From positions 62,001 to 126,000 of the forward strand of contig NZ_CADIJQ010000012.1 of the NCBI RefSeq assembly GCF_902859595.1: a stretch of 64,000 nucleotides of DNA. The letters run 5' to 3'. This document shows positions 1 through 8,700 of the stretch, piece by piece (positions within the stretch are counted from its first letter, which is position 1; every line of letters begins with the position of its first letter). The notes beneath the pieces are model-generated. The model saw only the letters and a program-made list of their open reading frames with translations, did not search any database and had not been told where the DNA came from. Both the position numbers and the translations under genes were made by a program. The stretch comes from Achromobacter kerstersii. Lineage in GTDB: Bacteria > Pseudomonadota > Gammaproteobacteria > Burkholderiales > Burkholderiaceae_B.

Positions 1-51
1 CGCTTGATCGACTCACGCACTTACCACTCCCGTCCCACGGAGGAGACACGC

Positions 52-1287
52 ATGAAATTGGCTTTCACTACCGGCCTGCTGTGCCTGGCCGGCTTTGCCG
101 CATCGGCGCACGCCGCACCCGTCAAGATCGGTCTGATCGAAACCTTGTCCGGCCCGCAAGCGTCCACCGGCCTGATGTTCCGCGCCGCCGTCAAATACGA
201 GCTGGACCGCATCAATGCCGCGGGCGGCTGGAACGGCCAGCCGCTGGAACTCGTTGAGTTCGACAACCAGGGCGGCCCTGTCGGCGCGTCCGACCGCTTC
301 CGCGCCGCAGCCGCTGAAGGCGTGCAGGTGCTGGTGCAGGGTTCGTCGTCCGCCATCTCGGGGCAGCTGACCGAAGACGTGCGCAAACACAATCTGCGCA
401 ACCCCGGCAAGGAAGTCGTATTCCTGAACGTGGGCGGCGAAGCCCTGGAACTGACCGGCCAGAAGTGCCACTTCTATCACTTCCGCTTCACCACCAACGC
501 CGACCTGCGCGTGAAGTCGCTGGCCTCGGTCATGTCGGCCGACGGCACGCTGGGCAAGCGCGTGTACGCCATCAACCAGAACTATTCCTGGGGCCAGGAC
601 ATGGAAGGCGCCACCGAGCGCTTCGCCAACCAGTACGGCTATGAAGTGGTGGGCAAGACGCTGCACGAAGTCAACAAGATCCAGGACTTCGCGCCCTACG
701 TTGCGCGCATCCGCTCGGCCACGCCCGACACCGTCATCACCGGCAACTGGTCCAACGACCTGCTGCTGTTGATGAAGGCCACGCAGGCCGCCGGCCTGAA
801 GGTGCGTTTCGCCACCGTGTTCCTGGACCAGGTGGGCAACCTGGCCAACGCCGGCGACGTCGCGCTGGGCCACTACATCGCTCACCCGTACAACATCGAA
901 GCCGCGGGCGAAGAAGGCGCCAAGTTCGCCGAAGACTACAAGTCCAAGACCGGCCACTACCCCAGCTACACCGAACCGCAAACCGTGATCGGCGTGCGCT
1001 TCCTGGGTGAAGCGTTAAAGCAGGTGCAGCCCAAGGACGGCAAGCTGTCCGTGCCGGAACTGGCGAAGGCTTTGGAAAAGGTAACGTACACGTCGTCGCT
1101 GGGCGCCTACACGATGCGCGCCGAAGACCACCAGGTGCAGTTGCCGATGGTGGTGTCGAAAGTGAGCAAGAACGCCAAGTACAAGGCCGACGGCACGGAC
1201 ATGGGCTTTGAGCCGGTGAAGGTGTTGGCGGCGGCGGACGTGTCGGCGCCGGTGCAGGAAACCTGCAAGATGCAGCGGCCGAATTAA
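52..1287 (+). CDS. Branched-chain amino acid-type ABC transporter substrate-binding protein
   Basis: Periplasmic binding protein of the LivJ/Peripla_BP_6 family, 411 aa, presumed to capture the substrate for the LivHMGF-type importer encoded just downstream. The start is set at the ATG at 52, preceded by a strong ribosome site (GGAGGAG, 39-45) and followed by a clear signal peptide ending ...SAHA before APVKIG; a longer frame upstream adds 16 residues without a leader. The motif KIGLIETLSGPQASTG is typical of the family N terminus. Cysteines in GQKCHFYHF and near the C terminus (ETCKMQRP) could form a disulfide. The substrate cannot be read from sequence. The co-transcribed dehydrogenase complex suggests a small keto, hydroxy or amino acid rather than bulk leucine uptake. 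Confidence 0.9.
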   Translation: MKLAFTTGLLCLAGFAASAHAAPVKIGLIETLSGPQASTGLMFRAAVKYELDRINAAGGWNGQPLELVEFDNQGGPVGASDRFRAAAAEGVQVLVQGSSSAISGQLTEDVRKHNLRNPGKEVVFLNVGGEALELTGQKCHFYHFRFTTNADLRVKSLASVMSADGTLGKRVYAINQNYSWGQDMEGATERFANQYGYEVVGKTLHEVNKIQDFAPYVARIRSATPDTVITGNWSNDLLLLMKATQAAGLKVRFATVFLDQVGNLANAGDVALGHYIAHPYNIEAAGEEGAKFAEDYKSKTGHYPSYTEPQTVIGVRFLGEALKQVQPKDGKLSVPELAKALEKVTYTSSLGAYTMRAEDHQVQLPMVVSKVSKNAKYKADGTDMGFEPVKVLAAADVSAPVQETCKMQRPN

Positions 1288-1293
1288 GAACGG

Positions 1294-1353
1294 GATGATG
1301 GCTTGCGCGCGCCTGGCCAACGACACCTTGCCACGCGCGCGCAACCCATCATC
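1294..1353 (+). repeat. Long inverted repeat between SBP gene and livH
   Basis: Two 18-nt arms (1294-1311 and 1336-1353) pair with one mismatch: GATGATGG, a 3-nt step, then GCGCGCG, and the reverse complement on the other side. It sits in the 168-bp gap between the binding-protein gene and livH, where stem-loops often stabilise the upstream message or attenuate read-through. The right arm resembles the palindrome at 11494-11513, so this may be a REP-like dispersed element. No T-run follows, so it is not a simple intrinsic terminator. Confidence 0.6.
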
Positions 1354-1455
1354 ACCCAGCCCCAATAAGCGCACTCCCGGCGCGGGCCGGAAAAACAACG
1401 TGCGCAATCGCTCGCAAGACGCGTGACGTCTTAGCGCAAGAATTATGGAGCGGAC

Positions 1456-2397
1456 ATGGAATACTTTACCGTCTCGCTGTTGAACGGCGTGATTTACGGC
1501 CTGCTGCTATTCATGGTGTCGGCAGGCCTGACACTGATTTTCGGAATGATGGGCGTGCTGAATTTTGCGCACGCGTCGTTCTACATGATCGGCGCCTACG
1601 CCGCCTACACGCTGACGCCCGTCACCGGTTTCTGGGTGGCGCTGGTGCTGGCGACGATCATCTCGGGCGTGCTGGGCATGGGCGTTGAACGCTTCTTCCT
1701 GCGCCGCGTCCACAAGTTCGGCCACGCGCAGGAACTGCTGGTGACCTTTGGCCTGGCGTTCATCGTGGCTGAGCTGATCAAGCTGTTCTACGGTGACTTC
1801 CCCGTGGACTACCGCGTGCCGCAATTCCTGAACTTCGCGGCCTTCCGCGTGTTCGATGCGGACTACCCCTTCTACCGCCTCTTGATGGGCGGCGTGTCGC
1901 TGGCGATGTTCGCCGTCATCTACCTGCTGCTGTCGCGCACCCGCGTGGGCATCGTCGTGCGCTCGGCCATCTACCGGCCGCGCATGGCCGAAGCGCTGGG
2001 CCACAACGTGCCGCTGGTGTTCATGAGCGTGTTCGGCGTGGGCGCCGCCATGGCCGGCCTGGCCGGTGCGGTGGCCGGCGCCTTCTACACCACCAACCCC
2101 AACATGGCGCTTGAACTGGGCGTGCTGGTGTTCGTGGTCGTGGTCGTGGGCGGACTCGGTTCGCTGGAAGGCGCCATGATCGCGTCGCTGCTGATCGGCC
2201 TGATCAGTTCGTTCTCGGTCGGTATCGACGCCAGCCTGGCGTCGCTGTTCGGCCTGTTCGGCGCGGGCGAGTGGGCGGAAAGCGTGGGCGGTTTGATGAC
2301 CGTGAAGATTTCCAGCCTGGCCGCCACCCTGCCCTTCCTGCTGATGCTGGTGGTGCTGCTGGTGAAGCCGTCGGGCCTGAAGGGAGAGCAGGCATGA
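1456..2397 (+). CDS. livH: ABC transporter permease, LivH type
   Basis: Inner-membrane permease of 313 aa belonging to the LivH/BPD_transp_2 family. The N-terminal signature TLIFGMMGVLNFAHAS is characteristic, and about eight hydrophobic segments are visible. The conserved loop VVVVGGLGSLEGAMIASLLIG near residue 230 is the region expected to contact the ATPases. With LivM it forms the channel of the importer. Its stop overlaps the LivM start by four bases (ATGA), indicating translational coupling. The ribosome site GGAGCGG precedes the ATG at 1456. Confidence 0.92.
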   Translation: MEYFTVSLLNGVIYGLLLFMVSAGLTLIFGMMGVLNFAHASFYMIGAYAAYTLTPVTGFWVALVLATIISGVLGMGVERFFLRRVHKFGHAQELLVTFGLAFIVAELIKLFYGDFPVDYRVPQFLNFAAFRVFDADYPFYRLLMGGVSLAMFAVIYLLLSRTRVGIVVRSAIYRPRMAEALGHNVPLVFMSVFGVGAAMAGLAGAVAGAFYTTNPNMALELGVLVFVVVVVGGLGSLEGAMIASLLIGLISSFSVGIDASLASLFGLFGAGEWAESVGGLMTVKISSLAATLPFLLMLVVLLVKPSGLKGEQA

Positions 2398-3662
2398 GCC
2401 ACACCCGTAAAGCCTCTGGCGCCTTGTTGTTGATTGCGTGTGTGGCGGCGCTGTGCGCGCTGCCCTGGCTGCTGCCTCCGGGCCAGCTGGTGGCAGCCGT
2501 GCAGATGCTGATCGCCGCGCTGTTTGCCTGCGCGTTCAATCTGTTGGCCGGCCAGGGCGGCATGCTGTCCTTTGGCCACGCCGCGTACTTTGGCGTAGGT
2601 ACGTTCGCCACCATCCACGCGATGAACGCATTGGGTGGCGCGGGCCTCTTGCCCACGCCGCTGATGCCGCTGGTGGGCGGCGTGGCCGGGCTGCTGTTCG
2701 GCTTGGTCGCCGGCTGGTTCGCCACCATGCGTTCCGGCGTGTACTTTTCGATGATCACCTTGGCGCTGGCTGAACTGCTGCACGCATTGGCGCCGCACCT
2801 GAAAGGCGTGTTCGGCGGCGAAGCGGGCGTGTCCGCCATGCGCATGCCGGCATGGGGCTTCACCTTCGGCTCCGACATCGAGGTGTACTTCCTGGTGCTG
2901 GCCTGGGTGCTGATCTCGCTGGCCGCGCTGTATGGCCTGACCCGCACGCCGCTGGGCCGGCTCACGCTGGGTCTGCGTGAAAACGCCAACCGCCTGCGCT
3001 ATCTGGGTTACCGCCCGCATGCGCTGAAGACGATGGTGTTTGCGTTGTCGGCCATGTTCGCGGGCATCGCGGGAGGGTTGCAGGCCTTGAACATCGAGGC
3101 CGGCAACTACGTGCTGTTCGAGGTCAAGCTGTCGACCGATGCCGTGCTGTTCGCCTACATCGGCGGCGTCAATGCCTTCCTGGGGCCGGTGCTGGGCGCG
3201 TCCATCCTGACGTTCCTGTCGCAGACGCTGGCCGACATCACGCGTTCGTGGCTGCTGTATCAAGGCATTCTGTTTGTGCTGGTGATGCTGTTCGTGCCGG
3301 ACGGCCTGGTGGGCCTGGTGCAACGCGCCGCCAAGTCGCTGCGCGAGCGCGGCCTGGCCAACTGGCTGCCGCGCGCCATCGTGTCGGTTGCCGGCGGCCT
3401 GCTGCTGACCGCCGCCACCGTGTTTTCGGTAGAGCTCTTGCAACGCATGTTCGCGCGTGACTACCGCGCGCTGCTCGCCATGAACCCCGACGCCGGCTGG
3501 CCCGCCATTCCCCTTTTCGGCCACGACTGGGCGCCGCTTGCGGTCTCGACCTGGCTGATTCCGGTGGCGCTGTTCGCCGCGGGCCTGTTGGCTTGCCGCT
3601 GGGCGATGGCGATGTGGCGTAACGACGGCGATGCCGCCCCTGTGCTGGAGCCCGCAAAATGA
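2394..3662 (+). CDS. livM: ABC transporter permease, LivM type, with C-terminal extension
   Basis: Second permease subunit, 422 aa. The start is placed at the ATG at 2394, which overlaps the livH stop; the open frame extends 41 codons further upstream but that part overlaps livH. The core contains the typical GQGGMLSFGHAAYFGVG and EAGNYVLFEVKLSTDAVLFAYIGG-type segments. After the usual end of LivM (around residue 310) the protein carries an extra ~110 residues with two more hydrophobic stretches separated by a short extracytoplasmic loop. This tail is unusual for the family. Its stop overlaps the livG start (ATGA). Confidence 0.88.
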   Translation: MSHTRKASGALLLIACVAALCALPWLLPPGQLVAAVQMLIAALFACAFNLLAGQGGMLSFGHAAYFGVGTFATIHAMNALGGAGLLPTPLMPLVGGVAGLLFGLVAGWFATMRSGVYFSMITLALAELLHALAPHLKGVFGGEAGVSAMRMPAWGFTFGSDIEVYFLVLAWVLISLAALYGLTRTPLGRLTLGLRENANRLRYLGYRPHALKTMVFALSAMFAGIAGGLQALNIEAGNYVLFEVKLSTDAVLFAYIGGVNAFLGPVLGASILTFLSQTLADITRSWLLYQGILFVLVMLFVPDGLVGLVQRAAKSLRERGLANWLPRAIVSVAGGLLLTAATVFSVELLQRMFARDYRALLAMNPDAGWPAIPLFGHDWAPLAVSTWLIPVALFAAGLLACRWAMAMWRNDGDAAPVLEPAK

Positions 3663-4411
3663 GCCACGAGATCCTGACCCTGACCGACGTGCGCAAGTCC
3701 TTTGGCGAAGCGCAGATCATCCGCGGCGTGAACCTGGCGATTGAAGCCGGTGAACGCCATGCCGTCATCGGCCCCAACGGCGCGGGCAAGTCCACGCTGT
3801 TCCACCTGATGTCGGGTTCGTTTGCGCCCACCTCGGGTGATATCAGCCTGCGTTCGCGCTCCATTGGCGGCCTGGCCCCCGAAGCCATCAACCGGCTGGG
3901 CCTGGCGCGATCGTTTCAGATCACCAACGTGTTCCCGCGCCTGTCCGTGCGTGAAAACCTGCGCCTGGCGGTGCTGCGCATGCACGGGCTGGTCTACAAC
4001 TTCTGGCGCCCCATTGCGCGCAACCGCGCCGTCAACGAAGACGTGGACCGTCTGCTGGAAAAAGTGCGCCTGACGGCCAAGCAAGCCACCGCCGCCGGCG
4101 ACCTGAACTACTCCGAACAGCGCTCGCTGGAAATCGGCATGACGCTGGCCTCGCGCCCGAAAGTCATCTTGCTGGACGAGCCGATGGCCGGCATGTCGCA
4201 GCACGAAGTCGACTACACGGTAGAACTCATCAAAGACGTGACGCGCGACTGCACTTTGCTGATCGTCGAACACGATATGCAGGTGGTGTTCTCGCTGGCC
4301 GACCGCATCAGCGTGCTGGTCTATGGCGAGATCCTTGCCACCGGCACGCCCGCAGAAATTCGCGGCGACGCCCGCGTGCGCGAAGCCTACCTGGGAGAGG
4401 AAACGGTATGA
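3659..4411 (+). CDS. livG: ABC transporter ATP-binding protein, LivG type
   Basis: Cytoplasmic ATPase of 250 aa. Walker A is GPNGAGKST, Walker B is VILLDEPMAGMS, and the switch histidine lies in VEHDMQVV. The signature region reads NYSEQRSLEIG, a degenerate LSGGQ of the kind usual for LivG proteins. The C-terminal part (YGEILATGTPAEIRGDARVREAYLG) is the classic LivG tail. It pairs with LivF (next gene, overlapping by four bases) to drive transport through LivHM. Confidence 0.92.
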   Translation: MSHEILTLTDVRKSFGEAQIIRGVNLAIEAGERHAVIGPNGAGKSTLFHLMSGSFAPTSGDISLRSRSIGGLAPEAINRLGLARSFQITNVFPRLSVRENLRLAVLRMHGLVYNFWRPIARNRAVNEDVDRLLEKVRLTAKQATAAGDLNYSEQRSLEIGMTLASRPKVILLDEPMAGMSQHEVDYTVELIKDVTRDCTLLIVEHDMQVVFSLADRISVLVYGEILATGTPAEIRGDARVREAYLGEETV

Positions 4412-5151
4412 CGACAACATCCCCCGCGCACGCCCCTGCGCACTCCCCCCTGCTCAGCCTGCACGGCGTGCACGCGCACTACGGCAAGAGCCACATCCTG
4501 CACGGCATCGACTTGTCCATCGGGCAAGGCGAAGTCGTCAGCCTGCTGGGCCGCAACGGCGCGGGCCGCTCCACCACCATGAAAAGCATCATGGGTCTGG
4601 TGGACGTGACCGGCGGGCGCATCGCCATCGAAGGGCGCGACATCACCAACAAACGCCCCTTCGAAATCGCACGCGCAGGCGTGGGCTTTGTGCCTGAAGA
4701 GCGCGAAGTCTTCGCCAACCTGACCGTGGACGAAAACCTGCGCATGGGCGAACAGCCCAAGCGAGACGACGCGCCCTACTGGACGGCCGCGCAGATGTTC
4801 GACTACTTCCCGCGCCTGAAAGAACGCAGCAACACCAAGGCCGGCAACCTGTCGGGCGGCGAACAGCAGATGCTGACCATGTGCCGTTCGCTGCTGGGCA
4901 ACCCCAAGGTGATGCTGATCGACGAGCCCACCGAAGGGCTGGCGCCGAAGATCGTGGAAGTGATTGCCGACGTCATCCGCGATATCCACAAGCGCGGCGT
5001 TTCGGTGGTGCTGGTGGAGCAAAAGCTGACGATTGCGCTGAAGGTGTCCACGCGGGTCAGCGTCATGGGCCACGGCCGCATCGTGTTCGAAGGACCGCCC
5101 GCGCAGCTGCATGAGCGCCAGGACGTCGTCCAGGAATGGCTGGCGGTCTGA
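4408..5151 (+). CDS. livF: ABC transporter ATP-binding protein, LivF type, Walker A Lys replaced by Arg
   Basis: Second ATPase of the importer, 247 aa. The Walker A loop reads GRNGAGRSTT, so the near-invariant lysine is arginine (codon CGC at 4567-4569 region); the rest is canonical: signature LSGGEQQML, Walker B VMLIDEPTEGLAP, switch VLVEQKLTIAL. I recall the same GAGRST variant in other Burkholderiales LivF proteins but have not verified it. Transport would then depend partly on the LivG site. It is coupled to livG by an ATGA overlap. Confidence 0.9.
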   Translation: MTTTSPAHAPAHSPLLSLHGVHAHYGKSHILHGIDLSIGQGEVVSLLGRNGAGRSTTMKSIMGLVDVTGGRIAIEGRDITNKRPFEIARAGVGFVPEEREVFANLTVDENLRMGEQPKRDDAPYWTAAQMFDYFPRLKERSNTKAGNLSGGEQQMLTMCRSLLGNPKVMLIDEPTEGLAPKIVEVIADVIRDIHKRGVSVVLVEQKLTIALKVSTRVSVMGHGRIVFEGPPAQLHERQDVVQEWLAV

Positions 5152-5195
5152 CCCCGCCATCACGTAACCCCTCTACAGCTCTACAGGTAACCCTC

Positions 5196-5984
5196 TTGGA
5201 CAACCCTACTGAAGTCATCCATAGCGACCTGCGCGGCCAAACGGTCGTGATTACCGGCGGCGCCAAAGGCATCGGCTTTTCCACCGCGCAGGCCTTCGTG
5301 CGCCAAGGCGCGCGCGTGGCGCTGCTGGACATGGACGCCACCGCGCTGGACGCCGCCGTGGCCGATCTGAACGCGGCGGGCGGGGACGCCCTGGCCGTGC
5401 AGGCATCCGTCACGGATGCCGACGCCGTGGAACGCGCGTTCGCGCAAGTCGAACAGGCCTGGGGCGGCATCGACGTGCTGGTCAACAACGCCGGCATCTC
5501 GGCCAACAAGCCCACGCTGGAAGTCACCGTGGACGAATGGCGGCGCGCGGTCGACATCAACCTGACCGGCGTGTTTCTGTGCGCACAGGCCGCCGGCCGC
5601 CGCATGGTGCCGGCAGGGTCGGGCAGCATCATCAACCTGGCCTCGATGTACGGCGTGGTGGCCGCGCCCGACCGCGCCGCCTACTGCGCCACGAAGGGCG
5701 CGGTGGTGCTGCTGACCGAAACGCTGGCCGTGGAATGGGGCCCGATGGGCGTGCGCGTGAACGCGCTGGCGCCCGGCTATGTCGAGACCGATCTGGTGCG
5801 CGACCTGGCCGCGCGTGGCCGCCTGGACCCCGAACGCCTGAAGCAGCGCACGCCGCTGCGCCGCATGGCGCAGCCGGCAGAAATGGCCGACCTGGCGGTC
5901 TTCCTGGCATCGCGCCAGGCCGCCTACATCACCGGACACACCCTGGTGGCCGACGGCGGCTGGAGCCGCTACAGCTACCTCTAA
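5196..5984 (+). CDS. Short-chain dehydrogenase/reductase (SDR)
   Basis: Classical SDR of about 262 aa, probably oxidising a secondary alcohol with NAD(P). The cofactor motif is TGGAKGIG, the structural motif NNAGIS, and the catalytic pair is Y-x-x-x-K in AAYCATKGA. The C terminus (GHTLVADGGWSRYSYL) is typical. The start is uncertain: a TTG at 5196 with AGGTAA just upstream fits the family N terminus best, whereas an ATG at 5136 would overlap livF and add 20 poorly conserved residues. It lies between the importer and the 2-oxoacid dehydrogenase genes and may prepare the E1 substrate (for example alcohol to ketone). Confidence 0.85.
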   Translation: MDNPTEVIHSDLRGQTVVITGGAKGIGFSTAQAFVRQGARVALLDMDATALDAAVADLNAAGGDALAVQASVTDADAVERAFAQVEQAWGGIDVLVNNAGISANKPTLEVTVDEWRRAVDINLTGVFLCAQAAGRRMVPAGSGSIINLASMYGVVAAPDRAAYCATKGAVVLLTETLAVEWGPMGVRVNALAPGYVETDLVRDLAARGRLDPERLKQRTPLRRMAQPAEMADLAVFLASRQAAYITGHTLVADGGWSRYSYL

Positions 5985-6021
5985 CCGCACCGACGCTTAA
6001 AAACATTCTGGAGATTCACTC

Positions 6022-8205
6022 ATGGCCACCTACCAACCGCTTGAGCCCCAAGCGCCCTGGCGGCAACTGACGGTCGAGGCTCGCGACTGGCAGCAGGCGG
6101 ACCCCGCCCTGCTCGGCACGATGCTGACCCAGCTGCACTGGATTCGCGCCTTTGAAGAGGCTGTGCTGGACTTGGCCGCCGAAGGCCTGGTGCACGGCCC
6201 CGCGCACTCGTCAGTCGGCCAGGAAGGCGGCGCCGTCGGTTCGGTGCTGGCGCTGGGCGCCGGCGATCAGATCAATGGCTCGCATCGCGGCCACCATCAG
6301 TTTCTGGCCAAGGCCTTGCAGCACGTGGCCCCGCTGGGCCTGGACCCGCGCAACCCGCACACGCCCGCCATCGATGAAGTCCTGCAAAAGACGCTGGCCG
6401 AAATCATGGGGCTGGCGCAAGGCTATTGCCGGGGCCGTGGGGGCAGCATGCACTTGCGCTGGCTGGAAGCCGGCGCGCTGGGCACCAATGCCATCGTGGG
6501 CGGCGGCGTGCCGCTGGCGGCGGGCGCGGGCTGGGCGCACAAGCACGCGGGTACTGACCGCGTGGCCGTGACGTACTTTGGTGACGGCGCGGTCAACATC
6601 GGCTCGGTGCTGGAAACGATGAACCTGACCGCCGCGTGGAAAACGCCGCTGTGCTTCTTCATCGAAAACAACCGCTACGCGGTGTCGACGACGGTGGAAG
6701 AGTCCACCGCCGAACCGCGCCTGTCTGCGCGTGGTCTGGCGTTCAACATTCCGTCGTGGAAGGTTGACGGCATGGACCCGCTGGCCGTGCATCTGGCCAT
6801 GTCGGAAGCCGTGGCGCACATGCGCGCGGGCAACGGCCCGACCATCGTCGAAGTGGACGTGTACCGCTTCTTCCACCAGAACGGCCCCTTCCCCGGCAGC
6901 GCCTTCGGCTATCGCTCGAAAGACGAAGAAGCGCAATGGCGCCGCCGCGATCCTTTGGACAAGATCGCCTCTGAAATGATCGGCCGCCAGCTGATCACGC
7001 AAGCGGAAGTGGACGCGCTGCGTCAACGCTGCAAGGACGTCATGAAAGACGTGGCCGGCCGTCTGACCGAAGCGGCGGACGGCGGCAAGCGCCGCGTGCG
7101 CGCCGACCTCTGGCCCAGCCCCGACTTCCGCGACGTCGGCTTGCGCAGCGATGGTTCGGAACTGGCCGGCCTGCGCTACCAGGACGCCGATGACTACACG
7201 GGCACGAAGGTCGAACGCAAGTTCGTCGACGCCGTGGCCGACGTGCTGGACCGCCGCATGGAAACGGATGGCGGCGTCGTCGTGCTGGGCGAAGACGTGC
7301 ACCGCCTGAAGGGCGGCACCAACGGCGCCACGCGCGGCCTGAAAGACAAGTACCCCGACCGCGTGCTGGGCACCCCGATTTCCGAAAACGCTTTCGCCGG
7401 CCTGGGCGGCGGGCTGGCGATGGACGGGCGCTACAAGCCCATCGTTGAATTCATGTACCCCGACTTCATGTGGGTGGCGGCCGACCAGATCTTCAACCAG
7501 ATCGGCAAGGCCCGCCACATGTTCGGCGGCGACATCGACGTGCCCTTCGTGCTGCGCACCAAGGTCGCGATGGGCACGGGCTACGGCTCGCAGCACTCGA
7601 TGGACCCCGCCGGCATCTTCGCCACCGCGCCGGGCTGGCGCATCGTCGCGCCTTCCACACCGTACGACTACGTGGGCTTGATGAACACCGCGCTGGCCTC
7701 CAAGGACCCGGTGCTGGTCATCGAACACGTGGACTTGTATGCGTCGTCCGGCGAGGTTGCCGAGGGCGACTTGGACTACGCCATTCCGTTCGGCAAAGCC
7801 CGCGTGCGCCGCACGGGCGGCAAGGTCACCATCCTGACGTATCTGGCGATGGTGGGCCGCGCATTGAAGGCCGCCGAGGAAGCCGGCGTGGACGCCGAGA
7901 TCATCGACCTGCGCACGCTGGACCGCGCCAGCCTGGACTGGGACACCATCGGCGCCAGCATCCAGAAGACCAACAACGTGCTGATCGTGGAGCAAGGCGC
8001 GCGCGGCACGTCGTATGGCGCGATGCTGTCCGATGAAATCCAGCGCCGCTACTTCGACTGGCTCGACCAGCCGATCAAGCGCGTGACTGGCGGCGAGGCG
8101 TCGCCCAGCATTTCGAAGGTGCTGGAACGCGCAGCGTTCGCCGACACCGAAGAAGTGCTGGCGGGCCTGGCCGATGTGCTGGCGGATCTGGGAGAACAAG
8201 CATGA
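6022..8205 (+). CDS. Fused E1 alpha-beta thiamine diphosphate-dependent dehydrogenase (acetoin/2-oxoacid type)
   Basis: A 727-aa fusion of the two usual E1 subunits. Residues ~30-340 are the alpha part with the ThDP motif beginning GDGAVN and ending ENN; residues ~400-725 are the beta part (VVVLGEDVHRLKGGTNGATRG, TPISENAFAGLGGGLAM, GYGSQHSMDP). It decarboxylates a 2-oxo acid or cleaves acetoin and transfers the acyl group to the lipoyl E2 encoded two genes downstream. Residue patterns resemble acetoin dehydrogenase and branched-chain E1; the substrate is not certain. The ribosome site GGAGA precedes the ATG. The stop overlaps the next gene (ATGA). Confidence 0.88.
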   Translation: MATYQPLEPQAPWRQLTVEARDWQQADPALLGTMLTQLHWIRAFEEAVLDLAAEGLVHGPAHSSVGQEGGAVGSVLALGAGDQINGSHRGHHQFLAKALQHVAPLGLDPRNPHTPAIDEVLQKTLAEIMGLAQGYCRGRGGSMHLRWLEAGALGTNAIVGGGVPLAAGAGWAHKHAGTDRVAVTYFGDGAVNIGSVLETMNLTAAWKTPLCFFIENNRYAVSTTVEESTAEPRLSARGLAFNIPSWKVDGMDPLAVHLAMSEAVAHMRAGNGPTIVEVDVYRFFHQNGPFPGSAFGYRSKDEEAQWRRRDPLDKIASEMIGRQLITQAEVDALRQRCKDVMKDVAGRLTEAADGGKRRVRADLWPSPDFRDVGLRSDGSELAGLRYQDADDYTGTKVERKFVDAVADVLDRRMETDGGVVVLGEDVHRLKGGTNGATRGLKDKYPDRVLGTPISENAFAGLGGGLAMDGRYKPIVEFMYPDFMWVAADQIFNQIGKARHMFGGDIDVPFVLRTKVAMGTGYGSQHSMDPAGIFATAPGWRIVAPSTPYDYVGLMNTALASKDPVLVIEHVDLYASSGEVAEGDLDYAIPFGKARVRRTGGKVTILTYLAMVGRALKAAEEAGVDAEIIDLRTLDRASLDWDTIGASIQKTNNVLIVEQGARGTSYGAMLSDEIQRRYFDWLDQPIKRVTGGEASPSISKVLERAAFADTEEVLAGLADVLADLGEQA

Positions 8206-8690
8206 GCGCGCTGCACATGACGGTGCCGATGGAAGTCGGCATCTGCTGCCAGAACCTGGATGCGCTGCTGGCGTTCTATACCGACGTCGTCGGCCTCGCG
8301 CTCGTCAACCGCGTGACGGTGCCTGCCGACAAGGCGCGCGCCACCGGCCTGACCGTGCACGGCTACGACGTGGCGCGCTTGCAGACGTCGTACGGCGAAC
8401 GCATCAAGCTGCTGCAACCCAGCGTGGCGCCTGACGCCGCGGTGCGCGGCAAGACCATACTCGACCGCCAGGGCGCTACCTACCTGACCTTCATCGTGCG
8501 CGATCTGGCGGGCGTGGTGCGCAGCCTGGAATCCAAGGGCGTGGTGTTCGACAGCGCGCCCGCGCCGATGGAAGTGCGCCCGGGCACGTGGCTGGCGTTC
8601 TTCCGCGACCCCGAAGGCAACGTGCTGGAACTGGTCGAATACGACGACCCCGCCGCCTACCGGCCCGACCTGGCCGCCGCCGCAAACTAG
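8202..8690 (+). CDS. VOC-family (glyoxalase/dioxygenase-fold) protein
   Basis: A 162-aa vicinal-oxygen-chelate protein with two beta-alpha-beta-beta-beta units. The first strand reads MEVGICCQNLDALLAFYTDVVGL, and the C-terminal motif is FFRDPEGNVLELVEY, whose glutamate is a usual metal ligand. Enzymes of this fold act as glyoxalases, epimerases (methylmalonyl-CoA type) or dioxygenases. Its position inside the dehydrogenase complex genes, overlapping E1 by four bases and 10 bp before E2, suggests it acts on the same substrate, for example as an epimerase or isomerase. That role is inference. Confidence 0.85.
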   Translation: MSALHMTVPMEVGICCQNLDALLAFYTDVVGLALVNRVTVPADKARATGLTVHGYDVARLQTSYGERIKLLQPSVAPDAAVRGKTILDRQGATYLTFIVRDLAGVVRSLESKGVVFDSAPAPMEVRPGTWLAFFRDPEGNVLELVEYDDPAAYRPDLAAAAN

Positions 8691-8700
8691 GACGACTATC

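Noticed and set aside
2085..3524. 479-codon open frame antisense to livH/livM
   Set aside because: Gln/His/Arg-rich shadow typical of antisense frames in GC-rich DNA.
6211..8199. 662-codon open frame antisense to the fused E1 gene
   Set aside because: A shadow of high-GC codon use: composition is His/Gln/Val-rich with no domain, and the opposite strand encodes a complete conserved enzyme.
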